Source of the DNA: an uncultured Peptostreptococcaceae bacterium
Lineage (GTDB): Bacteria; Bacillota; Clostridia; Peptostreptococcales; Anaerovoracaceae
DNA: 34,281 bases
NCBI GenBank assembly: GCA_949740445.1
Contig: CATJIF010000046.1
Span: 1-34,281, forward strand
Direction of reading: 5' to 3'
The notes beneath the pieces are model-generated. The model saw only the letters and a list, made by a program, of their open reading frames with translations. It made no database searches and was not told the DNA's origin. Position 1 is the first letter of the stretch; each line of letters starts with the position of its first letter. Positions 7,605 to 15,427 of the stretch are shown here, in pieces. The translations under genes and the position numbers were made by a program.

Positions 7605-8351
7605 TTAAATGACAAAACCGCCGTTGACGCCGATGACCTGCCCGGTGAAGAACGAAGCGTCGGCCGAAGCCAGAAAGCAGATGGCCTTGGCGATATCCGC
7701 AGGCGTTCCCAGCCGCAGCAGGGGCGTATCTTCGGACAGCTGCCGCTGCACCTCGGCGGATACCTGGGAGAGCATGTCGGTCTGGATAACGCCGGGGGCA
7801 ACGCAGTTGACGCGCACATTGCTGGGGCCCAGCTCTTTAGCCAGCGCTTTCGTCAGGCCGATGAGAGCCGCCTTGCTGGCGGAATAGTGTACCTCGCAGC
7901 TGGCGCCCACCTGGCCCCACATGGAAGATACGTTGATGATGGCACCGGATTTGGCAGAAATCATATCGGGAAGTGCGGCTTTGCAGCACAGATACGCCCC
8001 CTTGCAGTTGGTGTCCATCACGCGGTCCCAGGCCTCTTCGTCGATATCCGTAAACAGCGAAAATTCGGAAATGCCGGCATTGTTGACTAATATGTGGATG
8101 GGGCCGAAGGCGGCCCGGGCTTTGGCAAACATGGCATCTACCTGCCGGGCGGAGCGGATATCCGCTTTTAGAGCCATGGCCTTAACGCCGGCTTCGCGCA
8201 GGCGCGCCTCCAGCGCAAGCGCCTGCTGTTCGCTCTGATTGTAGCCCAAAATAATCCGCGACGCACCATTTCTTGCAAACTCTACGGCGCATTCGGCGCC
8301 GATACCGCGGCTGGCTCCGGTGATTAGAACCGATTTTCCTCTGAAATCCAT
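7605..8351 (-). CDS. SDR-family oxidoreductase (3-oxoacyl-ACP reductase-like)
   Basis: A 248-residue short-chain dehydrogenase, NAD(P)-dependent and cytosolic. The Rossmann motif TGASRGIG is at 11-18, NNAG at 90-93, the catalytic tetrad N115, S142/S143, Y156 and K160 (YSASK) is complete, and the C-terminal end FFTGQVIGVNGGFVI is that of FabG-like enzymes. The sequence is close to FabG, but the gene has no fatty-acid synthesis neighbours, so the substrate may be another keto compound. The start at 8351 is preceded by AAGGAGGGG at eight bases; upstream in-frame Met codons lack this site. It diverges from the alanine racemase gene. Confidence 0.9.
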   Translation of the reverse strand: MDFRGKSVLITGASRGIGAECAVEFARNGASRIILGYNQSEQQALALEARLREAGVKAMALKADIRSARQVDAMFAKARAAFGPIHILVNNAGISEFSLFTDIDEEAWDRVMDTNCKGAYLCCKAALPDMISAKSGAIINVSSMWGQVGASCEVHYSASKAALIGLTKALAKELGPSNVRVNCVAPGVIQTDMLSQVSAEVQRQLSEDTPLLRLGTPADIAKAICFLASADASFFTGQVIGVNGGFVI

Positions 8352-8488
8352 AGCTTGAACCCCTCCTTCGATGGCGCGCTGCGAAAGGCATCCGCTGCCG
8401 GACAGCGCTATACTTACAGTATATAATGGCTGCAAGTGAAAGAAAAGCTGAAAATATCGGAAAAGTAGCAGCTCCTTTCCGCGAAGGG

Positions 8489-8517
8489 TTGAAAAAGGAA
8501 AGGGAGCGGGGTATAAT
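8489..8517 (+). promoter_or_regulatory. Sigma-A promoter for alanine racemase
   Basis: TTGAAA at 8489-8494 and a perfect TATAAT at 8512-8517 are separated by 17 bases. This gives a leader of about 70 bases before the racemase start. Confidence 0.75.
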
Positions 8518-8594
8518 TGAAACGTAATTTTACGCAGATTCGAGAAAGCTGCGGGATAGAGCGGAATTTCAGGGAAGAAAGGATATGGAAAACG

Positions 8595-9731
8595 ATGTAT
8601 AAAGACGCGTTACGCCCTGCATGGGTCGAAGTCAATTTAAGCAATCTGGATTACAACATTAAGAATATCAAGGCAAAAGTACAAGGGAAGGAATTTATCG
8701 GCGTCATTAAAGCCGACGGCTACGGCCACGGTGCGGAAGAAGTGGCAAAGGTACTGAAGGAAAACGGTGTAAAGATATTCGCCATCGCTACGCTGCAGGA
8801 AGCCATCGCGCTGCGCAATGCCGGCTTTGCCGACGAGGATATCATCATGCTGGGCCTGACGCCGGACATGTACGCAGATACCATTGTGGAATATAACATT
8901 ACGCCGGTAACCTGCAGCCTGGAAAACGCAAAGGCGATTTCCGATGCCGCAGAGCGGGCGGGAAAGGTGGTAAAGGGCCTGATTGCAGTCGATACGGGCA
9001 TGGGCCGCATCGGCTATCAGCCCTACGATCCGGCAGCCGTAGAAGAAGTCAAGAAAATCAGCCAGCTGTCCAATTTCCAGATCAAGGGCCTGTTCTCGCA
9101 CTTCTCCACGGCCGACGCTGCAGACAAAACCTATACGAAAGGACAAGAGAAGAAATACGCCGATTTTTATCAGGCGCTGGCTAATGCCGGCGTGCAGATT
9201 CCGTGGAGAACGCTGTCCAACAGCGCCGCAGTTATGGAAGTGCCTACGGCGTACTACGACGCTGTCCGCCCGGGCATTATCCTCTATGGCCTCTATCCAT
9301 CCGATGAGGTTGACCGGGCTGAGCTGGACATTAAGCCGGTGATGTCGGTCAAGGCAAACATCGTGCATCTAAAAGAGGTCGGAGAGGACTTCTCCGTGGG
9401 CTACGGGCGTAAGTTCGTCTCCAAGCGCAGAAGTAAAATCGCGACCCTGGCCCTGGGCTATGCCGACGGCTATCCCAGGCCCTATTCCGCCTATGGCAGG
9501 GTAATTGTCAACGGCGTTTATGCGCCGCTTGCCGGAAATATCTGCATGGACCAGTGTATGGTGGATGTAACAGATGTTCCCGATGTCAAAGTAGGCGATG
9601 AGTGCATCTTAGTGGGCACTGACGGAAAGAACACGATTCTGGCGGATGAAATCGCCAAAGCCACAGGTACGATCAATTACGAGATCGCTTGTGCATTCGG
9701 GCAGAGACTGCCAAAGGTATATGTAAAATAG
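8595..9731 (+). CDS. alr: Alanine racemase
   Basis: A 378-residue PLP enzyme that interconverts L- and D-alanine for peptidoglycan. The PLP lysine is K39 in GVIKADGYGHGA (36-47), the second catalytic base is Y270 in VGYGRKF, and LSNSAAVMEVP, RPGIILYG and GNICMDQCMVDVTD are family landmarks. The start at 8595 fits the family N-terminus (RPAWVEVNLSNLDYNI); AAAGGA lies 11 bases upstream. The open frame runs on to 8517, but this is inside the -10 box of the likely promoter, so that start is rejected. Cytosolic, usual length. Confidence 0.96.
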   Translation: MYKDALRPAWVEVNLSNLDYNIKNIKAKVQGKEFIGVIKADGYGHGAEEVAKVLKENGVKIFAIATLQEAIALRNAGFADEDIIMLGLTPDMYADTIVEYNITPVTCSLENAKAISDAAERAGKVVKGLIAVDTGMGRIGYQPYDPAAVEEVKKISQLSNFQIKGLFSHFSTADAADKTYTKGQEKKYADFYQALANAGVQIPWRTLSNSAAVMEVPTAYYDAVRPGIILYGLYPSDEVDRAELDIKPVMSVKANIVHLKEVGEDFSVGYGRKFVSKRRSKIATLALGYADGYPRPYSAYGRVIVNGVYAPLAGNICMDQCMVDVTDVPDVKVGDECILVGTDGKNTILADEIAKATGTINYEIACAFGQRLPKVYVK

Positions 9732-9740
9732 AAGAAGATT

Positions 9741-9768
9741 ACCGGCCGGCGCGAAAGTACCGGCCGGC
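9741..9768 (+). repeat. CCGGCCGG hairpin downstream of alr
   Basis: Two copies of the palindromic octamer CCGGCCGG (9742-9749 and 9760-9767) flank a 10-base spacer and can form an 8-bp GC stem. There is no T run directly after it, so it may act as an mRNA 3'-end stabiliser or weak terminator. Confidence 0.55.
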
Positions 9769-9804
9769 GTCTTACCCGCGTTTTATAAGAGGAAGTCAGG
9801 AGAT

Positions 9805-10269
9805 ATGATTCAGAAAATGACGCCGGAGCTGACCGACCAAGTGCTCAGCCTGTGGCTGTCCGAAACGGCAAAGGCGCATCCCTTTATTCCCAACGCCTAC
9901 TGGGCGCAGAATTTTATGAAGGTAAAGATGCAGCTGCTGCCTGCGGCAGAGACCTGGGTAGAGGTGGAACAGGGCCGCCTGCGGGGCTTTCTCAGCCTGC
10001 TGGCAGGGGATTACATCGGGGCGCTGTTTGTTGCAGCGGAGGATCAGGGCAGCGGCGTGGGAAGCCGCTTAATGGAACACGCAATGGGGCTGTGCGATCA
10101 GCTGAGCCTGAACGTATATGCAAAAAATATCAGAGCGGTGGAATTTTATCGGCGCAAGGGCTTTTATACGGAAGAGGAAGTTCTCGACAAGGAGACGGGA
10201 GAAATGGAACTTACCATGTCGTGGATTTCCGCCGACATGGAGGAATTGTTGTTTGGCATGCAGTGCTGA
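9805..10269 (+). CDS. GNAT-family N-acetyltransferase
   Basis: A 154-residue acetyl-CoA-dependent acetyltransferase. The acetyl-CoA loop is DQGSGVGSRLMEHA (79-92), the usual Q/R-x2-G-x-G/A pattern. LNVYAKNIRAVEFYRRKGF after it matches the C-terminal part of YjaB-like members. The substrate is unknown. The start follows AAGAGGAAGTCAGGAG. It is followed after 51 bases by the M42 cluster and could be part of the same transcript. Confidence 0.88.
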   Translation: MIQKMTPELTDQVLSLWLSETAKAHPFIPNAYWAQNFMKVKMQLLPAAETWVEVEQGRLRGFLSLLAGDYIGALFVAAEDQGSGVGSRLMEHAMGLCDQLSLNVYAKNIRAVEFYRRKGFYTEEEVLDKETGEMELTMSWISADMEELLFGMQC

Positions 10270-10320
10270 ACCGATAAAAAAACGAGGCATTTTTTACTCG
10301 GAAAGGAAGGAGAAGACGCC

Positions 10321-11370
10321 ATGGATATATTTCAGGCAATCGCTGAGCTTACCGTGCTTCCGGGTGTAACCGGAAACGAAGCCGCCGTTTCTGTTGCGGT
10401 GCAGAAACAGTTTCGCCGCTATACCGATGATGTGTGGATCGACGCCATGGGCAACACCTACGGGCGCATCGGTAATCCCGATGGCCCGACGCTTCTGGTT
10501 ATGGCGCACATGGACGAGGTGGGCATGATGGTCGGCAAGGTGGAAGAAAACGGCATGCTGCGGCTGTGCTCTGTAGCAGGGGTAGACCCCAGGGTTTTGC
10601 CGGGCTCGGAGGTGCGGGTGTTCGGAAAAGAGACGCTGCCTGCAGTGGTGGGGGCGCTGCCGCCACACTTGCAGCGGGATGGCGACCAAGAAAAAGCGTA
10701 TAAAATCGACGATCTGCTCTGCGACACCGGCCTGCCGGCAGACGAAGTACGCCGGCTGGTACGCGTTGGCGATACCATTACCTTTGCACCCCTTGCACCG
10801 ATGAAGCTGCAAAACGGCTTTATCGCCGGAAAAACCTTTGACGACCGGGCCTGCGTGGTCTGCATGCTGCGGGCTATGGAGCTTTTGCAAGACCGCAGGC
10901 TGCACTGCAACGTGGTATTCTGCGCCTCGGTGCAGGAGGAAAGCGCTGGAGGCGGGGCCAAGGCGGGTGGATATAATATCCATCCTGATATGGCGATTGC
11001 CATGGATGTCTGCCACGGGCCGCAGCCGGGGGCAAAGCCCACAGAATGCGTGGAGTTTGACAAGGTATCGGTTTGCCGCGGCGGGAACATCCATCCGAAG
11101 ATGTATCAGAAAATTGTCGCTTCTGCCAAAGAGCAGAATATCGCTTACGAAACGGATGTGTGCTTTGCGCATACGGGAACGGATGCCTGGGCGCTTCAGG
11201 TGGAGCGCGGCGGGATTCCCACAGGGCTGATTTCCCTGCCGCTTCGCTACATGCACACCAGCGTGGAGGTTATTTCGACGGACACGCTGAATCATTGCGC
11301 CAAGGTGATTGCGGGCGTTGCCGCCGGAATCGGCGCAGACTGGGAGGAATCGCTATGCTTGGACGATTAG
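10321..11370 (+). CDS. M42-family aminopeptidase, paralogue 1
   Basis: A 349-residue co-catalytic metallo-aminopeptidase of the M42 (PepA/FrvX/TET) family that trims amino acids from short peptides. Ligands and catalytic residues are present: H63 and D65 in AHMDEVG, bridging D174 in FDDRAC, catalytic E206 and E207 in VQEES, D229 in MDV, and H312 in YMHTS. It departs from the two following copies by having QEESAGGGAKAG where M42 enzymes usually have QEE-[VL]-G-x-RGA, so its substrate range may differ. The start is preceded by GGAAGGAGAAGACGCC. It overlaps the next gene by 16 bases, which indicates translational coupling. Confidence 0.9.
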   Translation: MDIFQAIAELTVLPGVTGNEAAVSVAVQKQFRRYTDDVWIDAMGNTYGRIGNPDGPTLLVMAHMDEVGMMVGKVEENGMLRLCSVAGVDPRVLPGSEVRVFGKETLPAVVGALPPHLQRDGDQEKAYKIDDLLCDTGLPADEVRRLVRVGDTITFAPLAPMKLQNGFIAGKTFDDRACVVCMLRAMELLQDRRLHCNVVFCASVQEESAGGGAKAGGYNIHPDMAIAMDVCHGPQPGAKPTECVEFDKVSVCRGGNIHPKMYQKIVASAKEQNIAYETDVCFAHTGTDAWALQVERGGIPTGLISLPLRYMHTSVEVISTDTLNHCAKVIAGVAAGIGADWEESLCLDD

Positions 11371-12389
11371 AGGCACTGTGCAATCTGAACGGCGTATCGG
11401 GCGACGAGGGTCGCGTGCGCCGTTATATCCGCGACATCGCAAAGGAATATGCGGATGAGGTGTGGACCGATGCCATGGGCAATCTGTACGCACACCGAAA
11501 GGGCGAAGGCAAACGGGTAATGGTAGCGGCCCACATGGACGAGGTGGGAATGATCGTCTGGGGGCCCATGGAAAATGGCCTGCTGGCTTATCAGACCAGG
11601 GGGATCGACCCCCGGGTTGCGGTTTCCAAGCGGGTGGTGATCGGCGCAAAGGAAATCCCCGGCGTGATCGGAGCCAAGGCGATTCATCTGCAATCGCGCA
11701 AAGACCTGGCCCGGGCGCTGCCCCACGACGAGCTGTTTATCGACATCGGGGCAAAGGATAAGACCGATGCGCTGAAATACATAGAGCCTGGCGATTACGC
11801 AGCATTTACGACGAAATGGGAGCGCTATGGAGAGGATCGGATGAAGGCGAAGGCCATCGACGACCGGGCGGGCTGTGTCGTTGCGCTGGAGCTTTTAAAG
11901 CACGACTACGACTGCGATTTCTATGCGGTATTCACTGTGCAGGAGGAGCTGGGACTGCGGGGTGCTCAGGCAGCGGTATATAATGTAAAACCGGATGTGG
12001 CGCTGGTGCTGGAAGCGACCTCCGCCAACGACATGCCCGAGGCAAAGGGCCATCAGCATTCCACCCGCGTGGGAGGTGGCCCGGCGATTACGTTTATGGA
12101 CGGAGCGACCATCGTCAGCACAAAGATGTTCGATGCGCTGCGCGAGACAGCCCGCAAGGCGGACATCCCTTTCCAGCTGCGCCAGAGCGCCAATGCTGGA
12201 AACGATGCCGGCGCCATTTACAAGGCGCTTGCGGGATGCGCTACCGGATGTATTTCTCTGCCCTGCCGCTACATCCATTCGCCCTGCAGCGTGGCATCCA
12301 TCCGCGATTTTGAACACGTGTACCAGCTGGCAGAGGCGTTTCTCAGAACCAGTAAATTCAACGAAGTGCAGCAAGACGAGGTGTTGTGA
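11355..12389 (+). CDS. M42-family aminopeptidase, paralogue 2
   Basis: A 344-residue M42 peptidase. Active-site residues are H60 and D62 (AHMDEVG), D170 (IDDRAG), E197 and E198 (VQEELGLRGA), E220 in LVLEATSAND in place of the Asp used by the other copies, and H308 (YIHSP). Glu at this metal position also occurs in natural M42 enzymes. The start at 11355 is inside the end of the previous gene, behind GGGAGGAATCGCT; the longer open frame beginning at 11073 is out of register with the family N-terminus and lies within paralogue 1. One base separates it from the next gene. Confidence 0.92.
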   Translation: MLGRLEALCNLNGVSGDEGRVRRYIRDIAKEYADEVWTDAMGNLYAHRKGEGKRVMVAAHMDEVGMIVWGPMENGLLAYQTRGIDPRVAVSKRVVIGAKEIPGVIGAKAIHLQSRKDLARALPHDELFIDIGAKDKTDALKYIEPGDYAAFTTKWERYGEDRMKAKAIDDRAGCVVALELLKHDYDCDFYAVFTVQEELGLRGAQAAVYNVKPDVALVLEATSANDMPEAKGHQHSTRVGGGPAITFMDGATIVSTKMFDALRETARKADIPFQLRQSANAGNDAGAIYKALAGCATGCISLPCRYIHSPCSVASIRDFEHVYQLAEAFLRTSKFNEVQQDEVL

Positions 12390-12390
12390 T

Positions 12391-13410
12391 ATGTATGATA
12401 AAGAAATGCTGAAGGAGATTTTAGAGGCGTACGGCCCCTCTGGCCGCGAGCAGGAGGTCAGCCGGGTAATCCGTAGATATGTGCAGCCGCTGTCCGACGA
12501 GGTATATACCGATGCGCTGGGAAATCTGATCGCTGTAAAAAAGGGAAGCTCCGGAAAGAAGATCATGCTCAGCGCCCACATGGACCAGATCGGCCTGGTA
12601 GTTGTGGATATCGACGAGAAGGGATTTCTGCGGGTGTCCAACGTGGGTGGCGTCAATCCAGTCATCGCTGTTGCGCGTCCAGTGCGCTTTGAAAACGGAA
12701 CCCGCGGCGTTACGTATTTCGAGACAAAGAAGCACAGCGTTAAAGATACCGTCATGCAGGAGCTGTTTATCGACATCGGTGCAGAAAGCCGGCAGGAAGC
12801 CGAGGCAAAGGTGCAGATCGGCGATGTAGCTGTGTATGCGGCGGAATTTACCGAGATGGGAAACCGGATTTCCTGCGGGGCGCTGGACGACCGGATTGCC
12901 TGTGCTGCCGTAATCGAAGCCCTGCGCACGATGAAAAGCGAACACAGCATTTACGCCGTGTTTACCGTGCAGGAGGAAGTGGGCCTGCGGGGAGCGGGCG
13001 CCGCAGCCTATAGCATTGCGCCGGATCTGAACATCAGCCTGGATGTAACAGGTACGGGCGATATGCCGGAGTGCAGCCCTATGAGCGTTGCGCTGGGAGC
13101 GGGCGCTGCGATTAAAGTGATGGATTCTTCCGTTATCGTGCCGCCGGTAGTGCGGGACTTTTTAGAAGAAGCGGCAGAAGAACAGGGAATTGCCGTCCAG
13201 CGCGAGGTGTTGCGGGGCGGCGGAACCGATACCGGTGCCGTGCAGCGGACAGCCGGAGGCATCCTGTCCGGATGCATTTCCATCCCCTGCCGCTACATCC
13301 ATTCGCCGGTGGAAACCGCTGACCTGCGCGACTACCGGGCGGCGGTACAGCTGCTTTGTGCGGCAGTCGCCAAAGCAGAACTGCCCGACCGGCACACGCA
13401 GTTCCAGTAA
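12391..13410 (+). CDS. M42-family aminopeptidase, paralogue 3
   Basis: A 339-residue M42 peptidase with H63 and D65 (AHMDQIG, with Gln where the others have Glu), D167 (LDDRIA), E195 and E196 (VQEEVGLRGAG), D218 (LDVTGTGD) and H304 (YIHSP). The start at 12391 directly follows the previous stop (TGATATG); an earlier open frame from 11995 is a shadow inside paralogue 2. M42 proteins usually build 12-subunit tetrahedral shells, so three coexpressed paralogues could form mixed particles, but nothing in the sequence proves this. Cytosolic. Confidence 0.92.
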   Translation: MYDKEMLKEILEAYGPSGREQEVSRVIRRYVQPLSDEVYTDALGNLIAVKKGSSGKKIMLSAHMDQIGLVVVDIDEKGFLRVSNVGGVNPVIAVARPVRFENGTRGVTYFETKKHSVKDTVMQELFIDIGAESRQEAEAKVQIGDVAVYAAEFTEMGNRISCGALDDRIACAAVIEALRTMKSEHSIYAVFTVQEEVGLRGAGAAAYSIAPDLNISLDVTGTGDMPECSPMSVALGAGAAIKVMDSSVIVPPVVRDFLEEAAEEQGIAVQREVLRGGGTDTGAVQRTAGGILSGCISIPCRYIHSPVETADLRDYRAAVQLLCAAVAKAELPDRHTQFQ

Positions 13411-13485
13411 AACGCAGGAAAAAAATCGCGGCTATATGGCAGCAACATATATTTTAAAAAACGATTCAATAAAAAACGATCAAGT

Positions 13486-13527
13486 AAAAATGCGCCAGGC
13501 GGATAGTAGTTGCCGCCAGGCGCATTT
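13486..13527. terminator. Bidirectional terminator between the M42 operon and the SLH-flavodoxin gene
   Basis: TGCGCC-A-GGCGG (13491-13502) pairs with CCGCC-A-GGCGCA (13513-13524) with a single A-A mismatch. AAAAA precedes it and TTTGATTTT follows, which suits both converging transcripts. Confidence 0.8.
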
Positions 13528-13582
13528 GATTTTAAAATTTTATATTTGTACGCCTTGCACGCCTCCGCTGGTTTATTGTGGC

Positions 13583-14797
13583 TTACTGCGCGGTAGAGTC
13601 GTTGACAGAAATCTGCGGCAGATGCAGCCCGTTTACCCAGTCAGCGACAGCAGACGCCGAAACACTTCCGCTGAAGCGCGCGCCGTCTTTCCAGACCGTG
13701 CTGTCCGCACAGAGGGAATGCAGGGGTTCGGCACTGGTTCCGATGGGGCTGCTTGCCGAAGTGCAGAAGGGCACGATGGTCTTTCCGCCGAAGTCGTAGC
13801 TCTCTAAAAAGGTGCTGATAACCCGCGGCGCTTCGCCCCACCAGAGAGGGTAGCCTAAGAATATGATGTCATATTTTTCCATATACTCTAAGGAGCCGTT
13901 GATGGCGGGTCGGGCGGAAGGGTCGTTGTGCTCTGCCGCGCAACGGCTGTCGGAGTCGTTATAATTCAAGTCGTCTGCAGTATAGGGCTGCTGCGCCTCG
14001 ATTTTGTAGAGGTCTGCCTGCAGCAGGGTCTCCAGATGGCCGGCTACCGCTTCGGTATTACCGGTGGCGGAGAAGTAGGCGATTAAAATGCGGGGGCTGT
14101 TTTCGGGTGCAGGTCCGGGCTGCGGGTTTGGCGTGGGATTTGGGGCCGGCGGCAGATCTGGGTTCGGCGACGGGTCGGCCTGCTGTACGCTTTCGTATTT
14201 CATCAGTGCAGAGGCGACCTGTGCACGGGTAGCTTCGCTTTTTGGCGCAAACATGTTTTCCGATACGGTGTCGATGATATTGTTTGCACGGGCCCAGTCT
14301 ACCGCCACAGCAGCATAGGAAGAAATGGCGGATTCATCGCTGAAATCATCGGCCTGTGCGCCTGGACTGCCGGCGAAGTGCCAGAGAATCGCAGCCATCT
14401 GCTGCCGCGACACCGGATCGTTGACGCCGAACAAGCCATTGCTGTAGCCGCTGACCAGCTTTTGCTGCGATGCCCACAGGACGGCATTGCTGTACCAGGC
14501 GTCGTCTGCTGTATCGTCGAAAGCATCGGTTCCGGTTACGGCAGGAGAGCCTGCCATCTGATAGAGAACCGTTACCAGCATGGCACGGGTAAGACTGTGT
14601 TCAGGGGCAAACGCAGTATCGGAAACACCAGCCATCAGGCCATGCTCTTTGCAGTACATAACGGCTTCCGCATACCAGGCGTCGGGCGCCACATCGGAAA
14701 ATCCGGTATCCAATACGGCAGAAAAGGCCGGGATAGCAAGGGACAGCATCAGCAACGAGGTTAAAACCAGTACAAAAAATTGCTTTGTACTTCGCAT
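13583..14797 (-). CDS. Exported SLH-domain flavodoxin fusion
   Basis: A 404-residue two-part surface protein. A signal peptide (1-27, likely cut near AFSA) leads into three S-layer homology repeats (about 33-75, 92-136 and 152-195), each with the F-x-D-x4-WY or equivalent start and the TRA/SRQQ/TRAQ motif. A Pro/Asn/Gly linker (208-234) follows, then a complete flavodoxin_4-type domain (236-404) with the FMN phosphate loop SATGNTE at 243-249, GYPLWWGEAPRV and VPFCTSASSPIG. SLH repeats anchor proteins to secondary wall polymers, so the flavodoxin would sit outside the membrane. The start is set by AAAGGAG nine bases before ATG at 14797. The partner and reaction are unknown. Confidence 0.9.
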   Translation of the reverse strand: MRSTKQFFVLVLTSLLMLSLAIPAFSAVLDTGFSDVAPDAWYAEAVMYCKEHGLMAGVSDTAFAPEHSLTRAMLVTVLYQMAGSPAVTGTDAFDDTADDAWYSNAVLWASQQKLVSGYSNGLFGVNDPVSRQQMAAILWHFAGSPGAQADDFSDESAISSYAAVAVDWARANNIIDTVSENMFAPKSEATRAQVASALMKYESVQQADPSPNPDLPPAPNPTPNPQPGPAPENSPRILIAYFSATGNTEAVAGHLETLLQADLYKIEAQQPYTADDLNYNDSDSRCAAEHNDPSARPAINGSLEYMEKYDIIFLGYPLWWGEAPRVISTFLESYDFGGKTIVPFCTSASSPIGTSAEPLHSLCADSTVWKDGARFSGSVSASAVADWVNGLHLPQISVNDSTAQ

Positions 14798-14868
14798 TTT
14801 TATCATCTCCTTTTGTGTTTTCTGATTTTGTGTACATTTTGATTTGTTTGTGGCTGCCTGCATTTTGA

Positions 14869-14902
14869 GGGCGCCGGCTGCGGCTGCTTGCTGCCAGCAC
14901 CC
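14869..14902 (-). promoter_or_regulatory. Stable hairpin in the 5' leader of the SLH-flavodoxin gene
   Basis: On the minus-strand RNA, GGGUGCUGGC (from 14902 to 14893) pairs over 10 bp with GCCGGCGCCC (14878 to 14869) around a 14-base loop. Two of the pairs are G-U, so the helix is complete only in the minus-strand transcript. No match to the FMN riboswitch core was seen. Confidence 0.5.
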
Positions 14903-14945
14903 CCTGAAAGCAAAAAGTAAAGAGGCTTTTCCTTAACACATCTAC

Positions 14946-14974
14946 AGTGTAGCGGCAGTAAGGGGAAATGTCTA
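14946..14974 (-). promoter_or_regulatory. Candidate promoter of the SLH-flavodoxin gene
   Basis: Read on minus: TAGACA (14974-14969), 17 bases, TACACT (14951-14946). It would give a leader of about 140 bases containing the hairpin at 14869-14902. Confidence 0.45.
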
Positions 14975-15039
14975 ATGCTTAGAAATCATCGGCTTCAATG
15001 CGTTTTAAGCATACCTGAAATCAGACTTCTTTCTCTTCG

Positions 15040-15201
15040 AAAAATCAGAACCACCGACATAGTTGGTGGTTCTGGTCAATGTTGTTTTCATTACATACAA
15101 CATCACAAAAAAGAAATAACCGCCCAAGCGACCAACTTTAGCGGTTATTCTTTGATAATCTACTAATTTTGGGCTAACCGTTTACCGGTGAGCACCTTTC
15201 T
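15040..15201 (-). ncRNA. Candidate small RNA with three hairpins (possible orphan type I antitoxin)
   Basis: A perfect TATAAT lies on minus at 15213-15208, with only a weak -35 (TTACAA, 18 bases away). RNA starting near 15201 would pass hairpin C (15173-15193, GCT-ACCG/CGGT-AGC), hairpin B (15115-15123 with 15141-15149, AATAACCGC/GCGGTTATT) followed by TCTTTTTTG, and hairpin A (15046-15055 with 15065-15074, perfect 10 bp) followed by ATTTTT. Either B or A could be the terminator, giving about 95 or 160 nucleotides. The B and C segments resemble, from memory, the 3' region of holin-like type I toxin loci in Firmicutes. On plus, a hydrophobic 18-codon stretch ending in three Lys (15063-15119) stops just inside hairpin B, as a toxin C-terminus would, but lacks a proper start. 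Confidence 0.42.
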
Positions 15202-15216
15202 ATAACTATTATACGC

Positions 15217-15245
15217 GCACTTGCAGGAAATTTGTAAGTGCTTTT
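15217..15245 (+). terminator. Hairpin with T-rich tail
   Basis: GCACTTGCA (15217-15225) pairs with TGTAAGTGC (15233-15241) with one G-T wobble, then TTTTGTGT. It could end a plus-strand transcript from the hairpin region. Confidence 0.45.
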
Positions 15246-15284
15246 GTGTATTAAATCTCTGGAAAGCAAATCGTCAGTTGTAAT

Positions 15285-15320
15285 AAAAAACCTTACAAAC
15301 ATTAAAATTTGTAAGGTTTT
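15285..15320 (-). terminator. Terminator of tRNA-Lys
   Basis: AAAACCTTACAAA pairs with TTTGTAAGGTTTT across an eight-base loop; on minus the stem is followed by a run of T. It lies five bases beyond the CCA end of the tRNA. Confidence 0.85.
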
Positions 15321-15324
15321 CTGT

Positions 15325-15400
15325 TGGTACACCATCAGGGGCTCGAACCCTGGACACCCTGATTAAGAGTCAGGTGCTCTACCAGCTGAGCTAATGATGC
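15325..15400 (-). tRNA. tRNA-Lys (anticodon CUU)
   Basis: A 76-nucleotide cloverleaf with an encoded CCA end. The acceptor stem GCATCAT pairs with ATGGTGT, with two G-U pairs. The D arm is GCTC...GAGC with AGCTGGTA in the loop. The anticodon arm CCTGA-CTCTTAA-TCAGG shows CTT at positions 34-36, and the T arm CAGGG-TTCGAGC-CCCTG is regular. It reads AAG codons. It is a single tRNA, with no neighbouring tRNA genes. Confidence 0.96.
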
Positions 15401-15427
15401 ATATAATTTCGCTTAAGGACAAGAATT

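Larger units (their letters stand above)
14798..15324. other. 527-base region without a protein gene: leader, promoter and hairpin array
   Basis: From left to right this holds the structured 5' leader and promoter of the SLH-flavodoxin gene on minus (14798-14974), four closely spaced hairpins with a minus-strand promoter-like box (15040-15241), and the terminator of tRNA-Lys (15285-15320). An open frame at 14975-15166 (63 codons) has no recognisable content, no good ribosome site and runs through two of the hairpins, so I do not call it a gene. Confidence 0.7.

Noticed and set aside
14798-14940. FMN riboswitch in front of the flavodoxin gene
   Set aside because: The leader hairpin is simple and the conserved FMN aptamer segments are absent.
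14975-15166. 63-codon ORF
   Set aside because: No ribosome site, passes through two terminator-like hairpins, and no recognisable protein pattern.
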